Assembly: GCA_014526335.1 (NCBI GenBank)
Contig: JACTAT010000218.1
Location: forward strand, 124,001 to 188,000
Direction of reading: 5' to 3'
Source of the DNA: Chrysaora quinquecirrha
Taxonomy: Eukaryota; Cnidaria; Scyphozoa; Semaeostomeae; Pelagiidae
DNA length: 64,000 bases
The notes beneath the pieces are model-generated. The model was not told the origin of the DNA, searched no databases, and saw nothing but the letters and a program-made list of their open reading frames with translations. This document shows positions 33,735 through 43,466 of this stretch, in pieces. Each line of letters starts with the position of its first letter. Positions within the stretch are counted from its first letter, which is position 1. A program made the translations under genes and the position numbers.

Positions 33735-34330
33735 AATTGGGCTGTCTCCAGTGGCCCACAATTGTGTTGGTATGGACACCCTCAGATGTCACATACTCTA
33801 CTGAATGGTTGACAGTATCATGAAAATACCCATGGCTGCTAAGATTATTGTACTCTTTCCAGCAATCACTATGGATGGTAGTTCAAGGGTGTATCAATCT
33901 TTTCATATCAGCAACAAGAGTTTCCGTCTTCCTATCGTGAACACAGACAATGAACAACTTTCGTGACCCTTGCTAGATCCCTCTAAAGAAACACTGACCT
34001 CCTATATAGTGGCCACGATGATATTTACTCTTGCCAACTGTACTTTTATTGATCTCAACAATTTTACCATCACCGCCCAACATCTGCCTTTCATTGTAGA
34101 TCGCAAGTGAGCATGTCTCCCAACAGAACATGTCTCAATCAACAACAGTGTTTTAACTGAGGCTGAACTGTGTGCTAATCTGATTCAAAATTCCCAGTGG
34201 CGGCCATCAAGGCGTTCATGACAAGATGTCCATACAATCTGTCTTTTACAAACTAGGCAAGATTGTGATGATGCTATGAGTTTTTTATCTTTCAGCCAGT
34301 TCAATGTTGCTTTTCTAGATGATAGGTACT
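33735..34330 (-). pseudogene. Merlin-type (ISXO2-like) transposase relic
   Basis: Merlin elements encode an ISXO2-like DDE transposase. From 34330 down: YLSSRKATLNWLKDKKLI and SQSCLVCKRQIVW (zinc-binding start), then GGDGKIVEINKSTVGKSKYH and RGHYIGGQCFFRGI, DRKTETLVADMKRLI, HSDCWKEYNNLSSHGYFH, TVNHSVEYV, and HTNTIVGHWR. The order fits the ISXO2 domain exactly. The first catalytic Asp is Asn (EINKS for EIDES/EIDKS), the Glu of NTIEG is Val, and several stops interrupt it, so it is dead. I could not define TIRs. Confidence 0.8.
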
Positions 34331-34339
34331 TGCACATAT

Positions 34340-35600
34340 TAGATTGTCATATGTTATAATGGAGCACCAGCAGCCCAGTTTTCAGTCGGTGTCGCCTCAT
34401 CAGTGGCAGAAAAAGAGTTCTTGATACGCTTATGAGAATGTAGATAGTAAAATTTTATAATGGTATGCTTGTTATACTGTTAAAGATAGGATGATGTGTA
34501 CTTCTCAGGTAGCAACATGTGATAAATGAAAATCCCAGTAATCATTTCTTAAAAGATAAGATAAAGTATAGTAAACAAGCACTCTCGACAGTATATAATA
34601 CCCGAAATTACTGTTGTTATTTGCAAATGCATGTGTATGATGCCCTTGCTTTTGTGCGGCATTAGTTTGACAAATTCTAATACACTTATTTTGCAATAAA
34701 GTTTTTTGCCTCAGTATTGAAAGTGTCTCACATATTTATTGCTTTCAAATCTCAGTTACAATTTAGTCAGCCGAAATTCTAGAATATACAATAAGGCCCT
34801 AAAGGGGAATGTAAACATTGCACAAGTCCAGCAGCATATCACTTCTAAGGTTTTGTACCCTATCACATTTCCTCGTGAGAAATAGATGTGGAGGCGACTG
34901 GGACAGGTCATAGGGAGGGGGGTAACAGGACAATAGCAAAAGTAGCAGTAATTGAATTAGCAAAAGTCATCCCGTTTTTGTCAAAGCTGGCATGGGTTCT
35001 ATACTGTGTTCATTTTTACAAGGAAGTAAGATTTTCTCTAGAGTGTTCAACACGTTGGACAATTGAGATATGACTTTTTGCTGCATTTAAGACATATTAG
35101 AATGCATGGAGAAGTAAAAACAACAGGCGTAGATTAAGACATAGCAGCTTGTCATTTTATGTTTGCTAATAAGACAGTATGGCATAGTATGCACTGTACC
35201 AATGTACAGACGAATATATGTATACAGCAATATTAACAGTGGAAAGTTTTTATGGTCATAGCCTCATAGCTACAATAACGAGAGAGTAATACGGCAAGTT
35301 ATGGATCATGTGATACTAATAAAATTGCTAGCGTAAATAAGAAAACAATCAACAAGGTTACTTCATCCTCGTTTCCATTTTTCCAAGGAGAATATGGTAT
35401 CTATTCACTGTTCTGGATCTACAGATGCCAACAGAGACTCATTGTATAGTTATGAACATTTTTTTACTTATCAACCCAGTGGTGTGAAATCTTGTGGGAA
35501 AATGCTAACTAGACGTATGTAAAGCACTGAAGGCCCTTTCATCAGTTTGGGCAGGAGTGCAATGAGAGGCATGCTCCTGCAAAACGACACTGTCATTCAA
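34340..35600. other. No gene seen
   Basis: AT-rich, no coding frame or clear repeat. Confidence 0.4.
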
Positions 35601-35616
35601 AAGGTTATAAAGTACA

Positions 35617-36700
35617 CTATTTTTCTTCAACCTGCGGAGAAGTCTTTTCCAGAACAATTATTGTTTTTATTATAACTGGCCATCGACCACATCCTAATTT
35701 TGTCCCCATTTCGATATTGTGCACTTTAATAGCAATAAAATGCATAATGTCATTTGTAGTATTGAGATGCTTTGCTCTCACAAGAGGAAAGGCCTTGAAG
35801 CTCACTCTTTTGTAATTTTGGTTCAGAGGTTTTTTTGTGAAACCATGCTCTTGTGGCAAAATTATATATTTCCCCATTTTTCAAGATTATTTCATTTACC
35901 ATAATACTAATACGAATATAATAACAATGCCCCTTACTAGTTCTTATTATGGTTAGCAATTTGGCATCAAGACTACCCATATTTGTAGATTCTGGATAAT
36001 TTTGATTTTTTGGCTTCTGGAACTTCCCACTGTATTTCTCCTCTGCACACATCCAATCATGCCACACAATTGCATCTTAGTTCCTCTTGATGAAGAATCT
36101 AAGTGGCTGTGAATTTGGATCAATGAAATCGCCATAATTATTAAGGAGCCCTGTTGCAATGTCGAACTCTGCTTTGGTGATCCCAGGAAGCTTTTTGGAG
36201 GTGCGAAAGTTGACTAGGGAACCTGGAGGTAGATGTGCAGCTAACTGCATCTCGACATCCATGATTTCCTCCACTAATGATTCCAGATGCAGAAAGAAGT
36301 GACAATCCTCTTCGTATGTTTTTGGGATGCCTGCAATCTGGATCACCTCCGACTGACCAGGCTGCTCAAGATCGTTGATGCTCTTTGCCCTGATCTGATC
36401 TTTCTTCTTGCGTTCTCTTATGCAACATTTATGATTTCTTATCTTCATTCCTCAAATCCGTGTTTTTTTCTTCAAAACATGTCAAACTTGGGCACAGAAA
36501 GTCTTATATTGAGCACCAAGAAATTGCTGAGACTTTTCAATCTATTGAAGTTTTTTATCCTCTTCTGACAACTTAGATTTCAGTAAACCATTAAATTCCT
36601 CTTTGAGGCTAGCAATAGAATTTTCATTCTGTACTGTCAAACATGTCTTGAGTCTTGCTTCGAATTAGCTTTAAAATGTTGTTAGTCTCTTCCATATTTG
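35617..36700 (-). pseudogene. Retroelement ORF1-like gene, degraded
   Basis: From a possible ATG near 36695 (MEETNNILKLIRSKTQDMFD): a coiled segment (SLKEEFNGLL), then INDLEQPGQSEVIQIAGIPK and TYEEDCHFFLHLESLVEEI followed by LPPGSLVNFR. This resembles LINE ORF1 proteins, where a coiled coil leads into an R-rich RRM-like domain (LEQYGRR...L.I.GIP...ED). A further frame (36067-35750) has WHDWMCAEEKYSGKFQKP and SLDAKLLTIIR, which I do not recognise. Stops separate all parts. Confidence 0.35.
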
Positions 36701-36759
36701 CTACATTGAAACATTAATCACCTTTTGGAAACAAAATTAAACATAAGAAATAAAGGATA

Positions 36760-37650
36760 ATAAGGCTTAAACCAAGACAACAAAGGTTGAAAATCCCTTT
36801 TCATGTTTCCGACAGTAAACTGCGCCTGCCCCTAAAGCTTCGGAAACCAACTCAATAGGTTCCAATGTGGGGAAAAATATTTCAGACCACTCTCTTTCTG
36901 GGAAACGGCCTTTTTTTAATTTGCGTGGCTGAATAAGGCCACAACTTACGTTAAAATGCCCATTTCAAAGAACGTGAATTTTCCTTTCGTTTTTTTTCCT
37001 CCCACTCTCGAAAGCTAGGATTTCTCTCCTCCTATCCTGAAAAAAATTTTCAAATAGTGACTTAATAATTTTAAATCATTACAAATTGAAGCTTAAACAA
37101 ATCGAAATAATATTTTCAGAATGATAAGTGCAATTATCTTTGAAATCAAAATAAATCTATACCTGGTTGAAGCTGCAGTGCTTCTGCTTTTCTTCACTGT
37201 GTGGGTTATTGAACCATCTATGATGAAATCCGAAGTGAATGCCGAGTAGATGCAGCAAATGTTTGGTTTGAGAAAGAAGTAAAAAAAACTCACTTCAAAT
37301 TGCATAAATTTGAATATTTATCCCCAATGATCGAAACTTAGTTGGATATGCAAGACCGGCATTTCACATTGTCAAATAACCAAAAACATTGCAAGGACCT
37401 ATGGCAAAAACAGCAAGTCAAACATAAAGGGCCAGGGTGGGATTCTTCAGTTTTAAAAATCAAATGCCTTTCTGTTGGCTTTGGCTGATGACCTTGATTT
37501 TCATTGTCATTGAATTTTCAAAGGCAAGTGGAAGTGAGACTGAGAATGTGTGTTTCTTATGATGGAGGCTGACTATCAAACCAATCAAGCGTGAGATTTA
37601 ATGAGGTTAAGTCTCTTAATAAAAAAATTATTAGCATAACTCAAATGTAG
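36760..37650. other. No convincing gene
   Basis: A 70-codon minus frame (37305-37093) includes SAFTSDFIIDGSITHTVKKS, which looks protein-like, but no partner exon is visible. The rest is AT-rich. Confidence 0.3.
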
Positions 37651-37660
37651 AAAAGTATAT

Positions 37661-38300
37661 GTGGAACCTTATGCGTGCTTCATTACAAAGGAACTTGTGA
37701 AATTTTCAAGCACTTCAAGGTTCCATTATTTCAGAACAATGGTTATTAGCGATACTTCCAGAACTTCATGCTACCCGAAAGGTTACAACAGTTTTCCAGC
37801 TTGTCTTCACGGTTCCATGGACATGGTTGCAAATATCCAAAAAAGCTGCCTCTTTGTCTCCAACTGGAGGCTCTGCAGTTTTTACTTCAGTGAGGAGGAT
37901 AGCAACGGAAAAATGAAAAAAGTGATGTATGGCAGTCAAGGGCTTTTAATGCAGCCTTGGATATTGAGGGAGGGAGCAAATACAGTTGTGTTTTGGTTTA
38001 CTTTTGGTATGTCTATTATATAATCCAATTCTTCAATTTCTGTATGAATATCATTAAAAGTCTAAATATTTTTTCCATTTCAAATATTTATAGGTTTCTG
38101 GAACCTTTGGTACCTATCTGCATCCACCACTGCCACTAAATGATAAAAGCAGTACCCAAGTCGGAAGGTAGCATGAAAAACATTAAAAATCAAAAAACTT
38201 TCCATTAAAAATTTTAATTGGTTCTTTGGAACCTTTGGAACATATCTGAATATGCAACTGCCCCTGAATGATAAAAAACAGCAAGAAGATGGAGTTTAGA
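37661..38300 (+). other. Uncertain ORF followed by a 126-bp duplicated block
   Basis: A 120-codon frame (37661-38023) has no motif I recognise. Blocks starting at 38095 and 38221 share GGAACCTTTGGWACMTATCTG and the TGAATGATAAAA-like end, giving a duplicated unit of about 126 bp that would read FGTYL and LPLNDK in both copies. Confidence 0.3.
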
Positions 38301-38559
38301 TGAGAAAACATTTTATCACAAAAAGGCAAGAAAGCCAGATGCTTCTTTTTGAATCAACAAATGAAAGTAGCAAAAAGAACTGTAGTAAAAGATTTTTGAT
38401 GGATGTGGTAAGCTCTATCTTTGACAATAAATTGTCTTTTGTTGTTAAAAAAGACTCTTTGATAATGGCATATGGCTCTTTTATCTGCTCTTCAGAGGAA
38501 AAATCAAATAAAAAATATGTGTCACAGAGAGAGAGAGAGCGATATTCGATGTGACAATT

Positions 38560-38725
38560 GCTGCATTTCCCTGTGACATTTGCTGCATATGAGTGACATT
38601 TGCTGCTCAGTGCAGCAAAAGTCACTGCGACATTTGCTGCACGATCTGTGACATTTGCTGCACGATCTTTGACATTTGCTGCACAATCTGTGACATTTGC
38701 TGCACAAACTGTGACATTTGCTATT
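38560..38725. repeat. 21-bp minisatellite (TGTGACATTTGCTGCACAATC)
   Basis: About eight degenerate units. One unit pair is inverted (GCTGCTCAGTGCAGC, 38600-38614). The Cys-rich frames on both strands are translated repeat, not a gene. Confidence 0.85.
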
Positions 38726-38727
38726 TA

Positions 38728-38950
38728 ATTATATGTCACGCCTCCCTATATGGATTATTCAGAGTAATGCAGAATAGTCATTAGCGAAATCTGTTGCTGT
38801 TTCTTGTGTACAGAGGTCATAAAAGGCTAGCCACAAGTGATTTTCTTTTTATTTCATCATATATCACGCCTCCCTGTTGTATGGAGCTATAATAGTTGTG
38901 AGAATAGTTCATTAGCACAATCTGTTGCTGTTTCTTGTACAAATAGGTCA
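38728..38950. repeat. Imperfect 130-bp direct repeat
   Basis: 38735-38818 and 38865-38950 both contain TCACGCCTCCCT, then CATTAGC, then AATCTGTTGCTGTTTCTTGT and a final AGGTCA. Between 39136 and 39200 a short GGGGTTACTATTACTTTGAA unit is also repeated about three times. Confidence 0.6.
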
Positions 38951-39259
38951 GCAGCAAAGAGCAAACAATGGAATGCTGTAGGACAGCGTTTTTGCATAAT
39001 TTCTCTCCTTGGTGTGACTAACCCTACACAACAATGGAGCACATTTCTGAGTAGTGAAAGTAGTGTCATTTCAAAGAATTCAAAATTTTCACTTTCAGGA
39101 AAAAGTGAGCTTTTGCAGATTTTAAATAGTTGCAAATGGGGTTACTATTACTTTGAAAATCAAGGTTGCTATTACTTTGGGGTTACTATTACTTTGAAAA
39201 ACACAATTCGCCCTTTCATCCCTGCTTTATGCCAAAGTGCAGTGCAGGCGTTGGAAACA

Positions 39260-39530
39260 CCACCAGAGTTATCAAAATAGCTCCCATATTAGCAAGGACA
39301 CCAGCTCTATGACCATTGTTGATCATTATTTCAGTCATTAAAAAGTCTCTAGAATTTGTGAAACGTGATTTCACAACGCTTTCCCTTTGCAAGTTTACCA
39401 AAAAGCTTTACTATGTCTCTTACAACAGAACATTGTTCAAACTTCACAATGCCTGCTGGTGTTATCTTCGTTCTTGGCTCTTTCTCCATCTGCGATTTTA
39501 ACTTGATTAATAAAAGATTTCTTCCATGTT
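39260..39530 (-). pseudogene. Tyrosine-recombinase-like scrap
   Basis: The minus frame reads SVVKSRFTNSRDFLMTEIMI and NNGHRAGVLANM. A pattern of RDFL..QI.I.N..R.G.L.NM is seen in phage-integrase-like proteins repeated in cnidarian genomes, where the Arg is catalytic. Only this block is visible, so the call rests on one motif. Confidence 0.3.
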
Positions 39531-39805
39531 TTAACCCTGCTTTTCAAACTTGTTACGTCTTTATTTTATGAATGATGTTGGCTGAAAGCTCTGTATGTTA
39601 GTCTATTAGGCAGAAAAACCATAAAGACTAAGAAGAAACAAGGTGTAAAATTCTTGGAAATTCGCAAAAATCTGTCCAATTTTCCTAAAAATCTGGTTGT
39701 TTGTGTGGAAAACATCAGAAGATCCAGCTCTAAAGAGATCAGATTTCTTATCCAAATAATCCTTGTACAGTTTTGTTAGAGTGACTTGCCCCTCGGCTAA
39801 CGGTA

Positions 39806-42800
39806 AACATAAGCTCCAAATCTTTGATTGGCTAACACACTTGAGTACGCTTCGAAAGTGTGTCATGAATCGAACAATCAGAATGCCCCAAACTGTAAAC
39901 ATTCTAGCTGCGAGCGTGATTTAGGCTCATTTTCAGGGGTTTTTACAACCCCCTGTTCAAAAAACCCGGTGTAAAATCTGTTGAGTGTTAGAGAGAATTT
40001 TATGATTGATATTTGTTCAGGAGGGTTCAAAGCACATTTCTGTCAGGAACTTTTTTGATATCGTTAATATTTTTCAAAATATGAGCGTTTGATCAAACAA
40101 TAATGAAATACTGTGCATGGATCGCTGTTAATGTTTGGTATTTGAAGAAGAAAAACTTCGAGGGAAGCAGAGGAACAGCAAACTGATCAATTGTTGATGC
40201 AGGCGATGATCAAGCAGTTAGTTGTTTGCCTACATATTTGCGGTCTGAACCTGAAGGCTATAACATTTTACAAGGTAAATGTTTTTTTATTATAATCGTT
40301 CCCTAATAAGATCTAATAAATTGATCAAAAGTTTCTCCTTGCTTATAATAACCTACATTTTTTTTTGTTGAAATGTGAAATTCGAATATATCTATTTGGA
40401 TTCAGATATAACTCCTTGCAGCTCCTTTGTGATGTCGACTGTGGGAAACTGTCTAATTAGCCTAGCCTACCTAGTACTATACTTAGACTTATAGACACAG
40501 CAAAGTGCAGACCCAACACAAACGGTTTGACAAACAGAGGAGGTTTATACTTCGTTTGGTGCATTGGATGGACTTGAGAAAAACCGTTTTATTTTTCCAC
40601 AAATTCGATTGATGCCATGCCTTCAAAAGCCATGAACAAGACCCCAGCTGAAAACTTCTTGTTATAACTGGAGATGAAGGTCTGCTACTGTTTGTGTTAA
40701 CTGGATCTCAGGAATAGTTGTTGCAGATTCAGTGTATTCTTCATCATCTGTGTCTTCTTTTTCTTCCACAGGGGCGTGATTTTTAGGGTTCAGAATGGCA
40801 TCAGAAGCTTTTGCAGCAAGAGACTTGATAGCATTGTTCAAAATCCCAAGACCAGTCTCACTCAATCCTCTGCTGACAACCTGGGTAGATAGCACTTTTT
40901 GAAACCAGCTAGCTTTTTGGCTTTGTCCAAACATCATCATATAAATAATTGCAACTACTTTCTTTTCATTCAGGCTTCTTCTGTTTGATGACTGCTCTGG
41001 TGTTGACATAGCTTCAAGAATTTTTGTGAACGAATTATGGGCTCCTGCAACATGGCAAAGATTTTTCACAGTTTCTGGATCAAAAGGTGGAAGTTGGTCT
41101 TTATTACCATATTCTGACAAGAAGAAATTACGGCAGAGGGTAACTTCATTTTGAAGGCTTTCATTAGAGGCAATTTGCTCTATAAAATCAGAAACAAGCT
41201 CACAAGGCACATACATGAACTTGTCACCTATATCTATTGCACCAACACCTTCAACATAGAGACTGTTCATAGGAAACTGTGGGACATATTCGCATAAAGC
41301 CTTTGGGACAAGGCAATACACTTGACCATCAATTTCTGTTTCTTCGAAATGGCAAGTTGAATCTAAGCCTGTGTTTGGAATGGCTTGGATGGGAACATGT
41401 TGAAAAGATTGACTTTGGGCTGACTGCTCACTGCATTCGTCAATGTCAGCAAGACTTTTTTGTGATGACTGACTTGATTCAACAACCTCAGCTATGACAC
41501 CCTGTAACTAGAAAAAATTAAAGGTTTTAAATTTACAACAATGTTTTTGGTGTTTATACAGTTATTGTCATAAAAAAGATTAATAGAATATTAATGCTTT
41601 CAACATACACTGCAGACAATGTATCTTTATATGAGAAACTATGCTCCAGTTTAGCACAAGTTTCTACACGTTCTGTCGAATTAAATCCTGATTTTCTTGA
41701 AATTTGACTTAAACGAGAGTTCCTAAACTGTTTAAGGGCAAAAGTGCTGCTTTGGAAAAAATTAAACAGGGTAACAATTGAAAGACATTACAGAGAAATC
41801 TCTTCCAAATTATCAATGCCAGAGACTAGAGCTTTTACTATAGGTAAGAGCGTGCCTCTTTAAAGGGGGCGTTGCCTTAGGCTAAAGAACTTTGAAGAAT
41901 AATAAACAGGTCGAAAATATAAGTTTAAGCTTATCACTGCGAATCCTGGAAGACTTCGGTAATTTGTAGGAAGCTCAGATGTATATGAGCGCTTCTTCAA
42001 GCAAGATGTAATGCAGTCGGTGCAAAACTTGTTCTTTGTCTTTTTGACATTTTTTTGCTTGAAGGCTTTCAAAAAAACGCTTCCTCTGCCTACTTTCCCC
42101 TCTAAATTAATGAGGTAATTTGAGCCGCTACTCCAATTTTTATGCTCGGCATTAGCACATTGACTAGTAAACTTTCCCATATTGAAAACAGAAAAATTTT
42201 CCGAAAATTGTTTTCGTTTTGCCCCTAAAAGCAAAAATTATTTTCCCGCCAAATTTCAAATTTCCTCATCCCCAGGTCACTAGGGGGACACTTTCGTGAC
42301 GCCAGAATTCACAAGCTGAGATGCCAGCATGAATGGTCAAAATTAGGTTGCAAAGTATATACAAATGAATCGCTGTTTTCTGGTATATGGAACTTTTGTT
42401 GACCTGATTAGCTAATCCTTTTTATTTGCTGAAATTGAGAGGGAATTTTCGAATCTATCATGTTTAGTGGATGGACAATTCACACTACTTCTCTAGGGCA
42501 GGCACTATGCTAACATAAGACGGTGAGTACAGACTACGTACTGGATAATGTCGGCTTTTTTGTGTTTTTAGCTCTGTTCTCTCTTTTGAAATTTCTTTAT
42601 TTTGTTTTTGAAATGTAAATGGGAGTTTCACACACTTAGCAGTGTCTGTTTATCCACAAAACTTTGACTATATGAATCGAATTATTTTGCAATCAGAGAC
42701 ATTTCATATCATTGTCGTTTGATCAAACACTCATATTTTGAAAAATATTAACGATATCAAAAAAGTTCCTGACAGAAATGTGCTTTGAACCCTCCTGAAC

Positions 42801-43009
42801 AAATATCAATCATAAAATTCTCTCTAACACTCAACAGATTTTACACCAGGTTTTTTGAACAGGGGGTTGTAAAAACAACTGAAAATGGGCCTAAATCACG
42901 CTCACAGCTAGAATGTTTACAGTTTGGTGCATTCTGATTGGTCGATTCATGGCACACTTTCGAAGCGTGCTTGAGTGCGTTAGCCAATCAAAGATTTGGA
43001 GCTTTTGTT
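39806..43009. mobile_element. Long-TIR element with 9-bp duplication (MULE-like)
   Basis: Inverted repeats of about 305 bp (39806-40110, 42705-43009) start AACAWAAGCTCCAAATCTTT and are flanked by perfect CTAACGGTA (39797-39805, 43010-43018). A 9-bp duplication with long TIRs points to the Mutator superfamily; Merlin (8-9 bp) is an alternative. No transposase was seen. Instead it carries a multi-exon unknown gene on the minus strand, like gene-carrying Pack-MULEs. TIR copies are about 90% alike by eye. Confidence 0.85.
40662..42190 (-). CDS. Unknown multi-exon gene carried by the 9-bp-TSD element
   Basis: Exon 1 (ATG about 42180: MGKFTSQCANAEHKNWSSGS, then NKFCTDCITSCLKKRSYTSE) has a Cys pair pattern CxxC. 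A middle exon near 41590-41735 reads FRNSRLSQISRKSGFNSTER and CAKLEHSFSYKDTLSA. The last exon follows the acceptor TTTTTCTAGTTACAG (41508) and reads SSQSSQKSLADIDECSEQSA, LVPKALCEYVPQF, SDFIEQIASNESLQNEV, FGQSQKASWFQKVLSTQVVS, then an acidic tail ending at 40662. The frames are open with plausible splice sites and no stops seen in the last exon, which is notable here. I do not recognise the family. The tail segment SQKASWFQ...L...G.S recalls repeated cnidarian ORFs. Confidence 0.45.
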
Positions 43010-43018
43010 CTAACGGTA

Positions 43019-43460
43019 TAGAAGTGCCAACTTGCGCAAGTTTCACCATTAATATGATGTCTCTGTCAAGTCTGAGGTTCAAAATATGCTTCGAACTCTT
43101 GTAAGTGGTACTGATATAGTTTATAGTTAACTCACCCCACCTTCGAAGACAGCTGACCCCATTACGTAATCTTGTCAATTGAACAATGATTAGTAAAACA
43201 GATTTTTACTCATCATAGATGGTAATATAACGTAGCAGAGATTTAAAGCAAAAAAAACTTATTTATCTGAAAGACAAAGTTTTTGCTTTCACTTCTGACA
43301 ACATGAATGGAAAACAACATAAAAAATAAGTACTTGTATTATGCTATTAAACAAGAGGGTGTAAAACAAAATCTTTAACAAAATGATGTAAAACAAGAAA
43401 TTAGATTAATATCAGAATAAAGCAATGCAAACGAAATAACTTCCAAAAACCTTGACAGAT
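43019..43460. other. No gene seen
   Basis: AT-rich spacer between the 9-bp-TSD element and the end of the HECT-like gene. Confidence 0.4.
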
Positions 43461-43466
43461 CCAGGT

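Noticed and set aside
38522..38784. Cys-rich ORFs on both strands resembling a zinc-binding protein
   Set aside because: Both are translations of the 21-bp minisatellite; the Cys pattern follows the DNA period.
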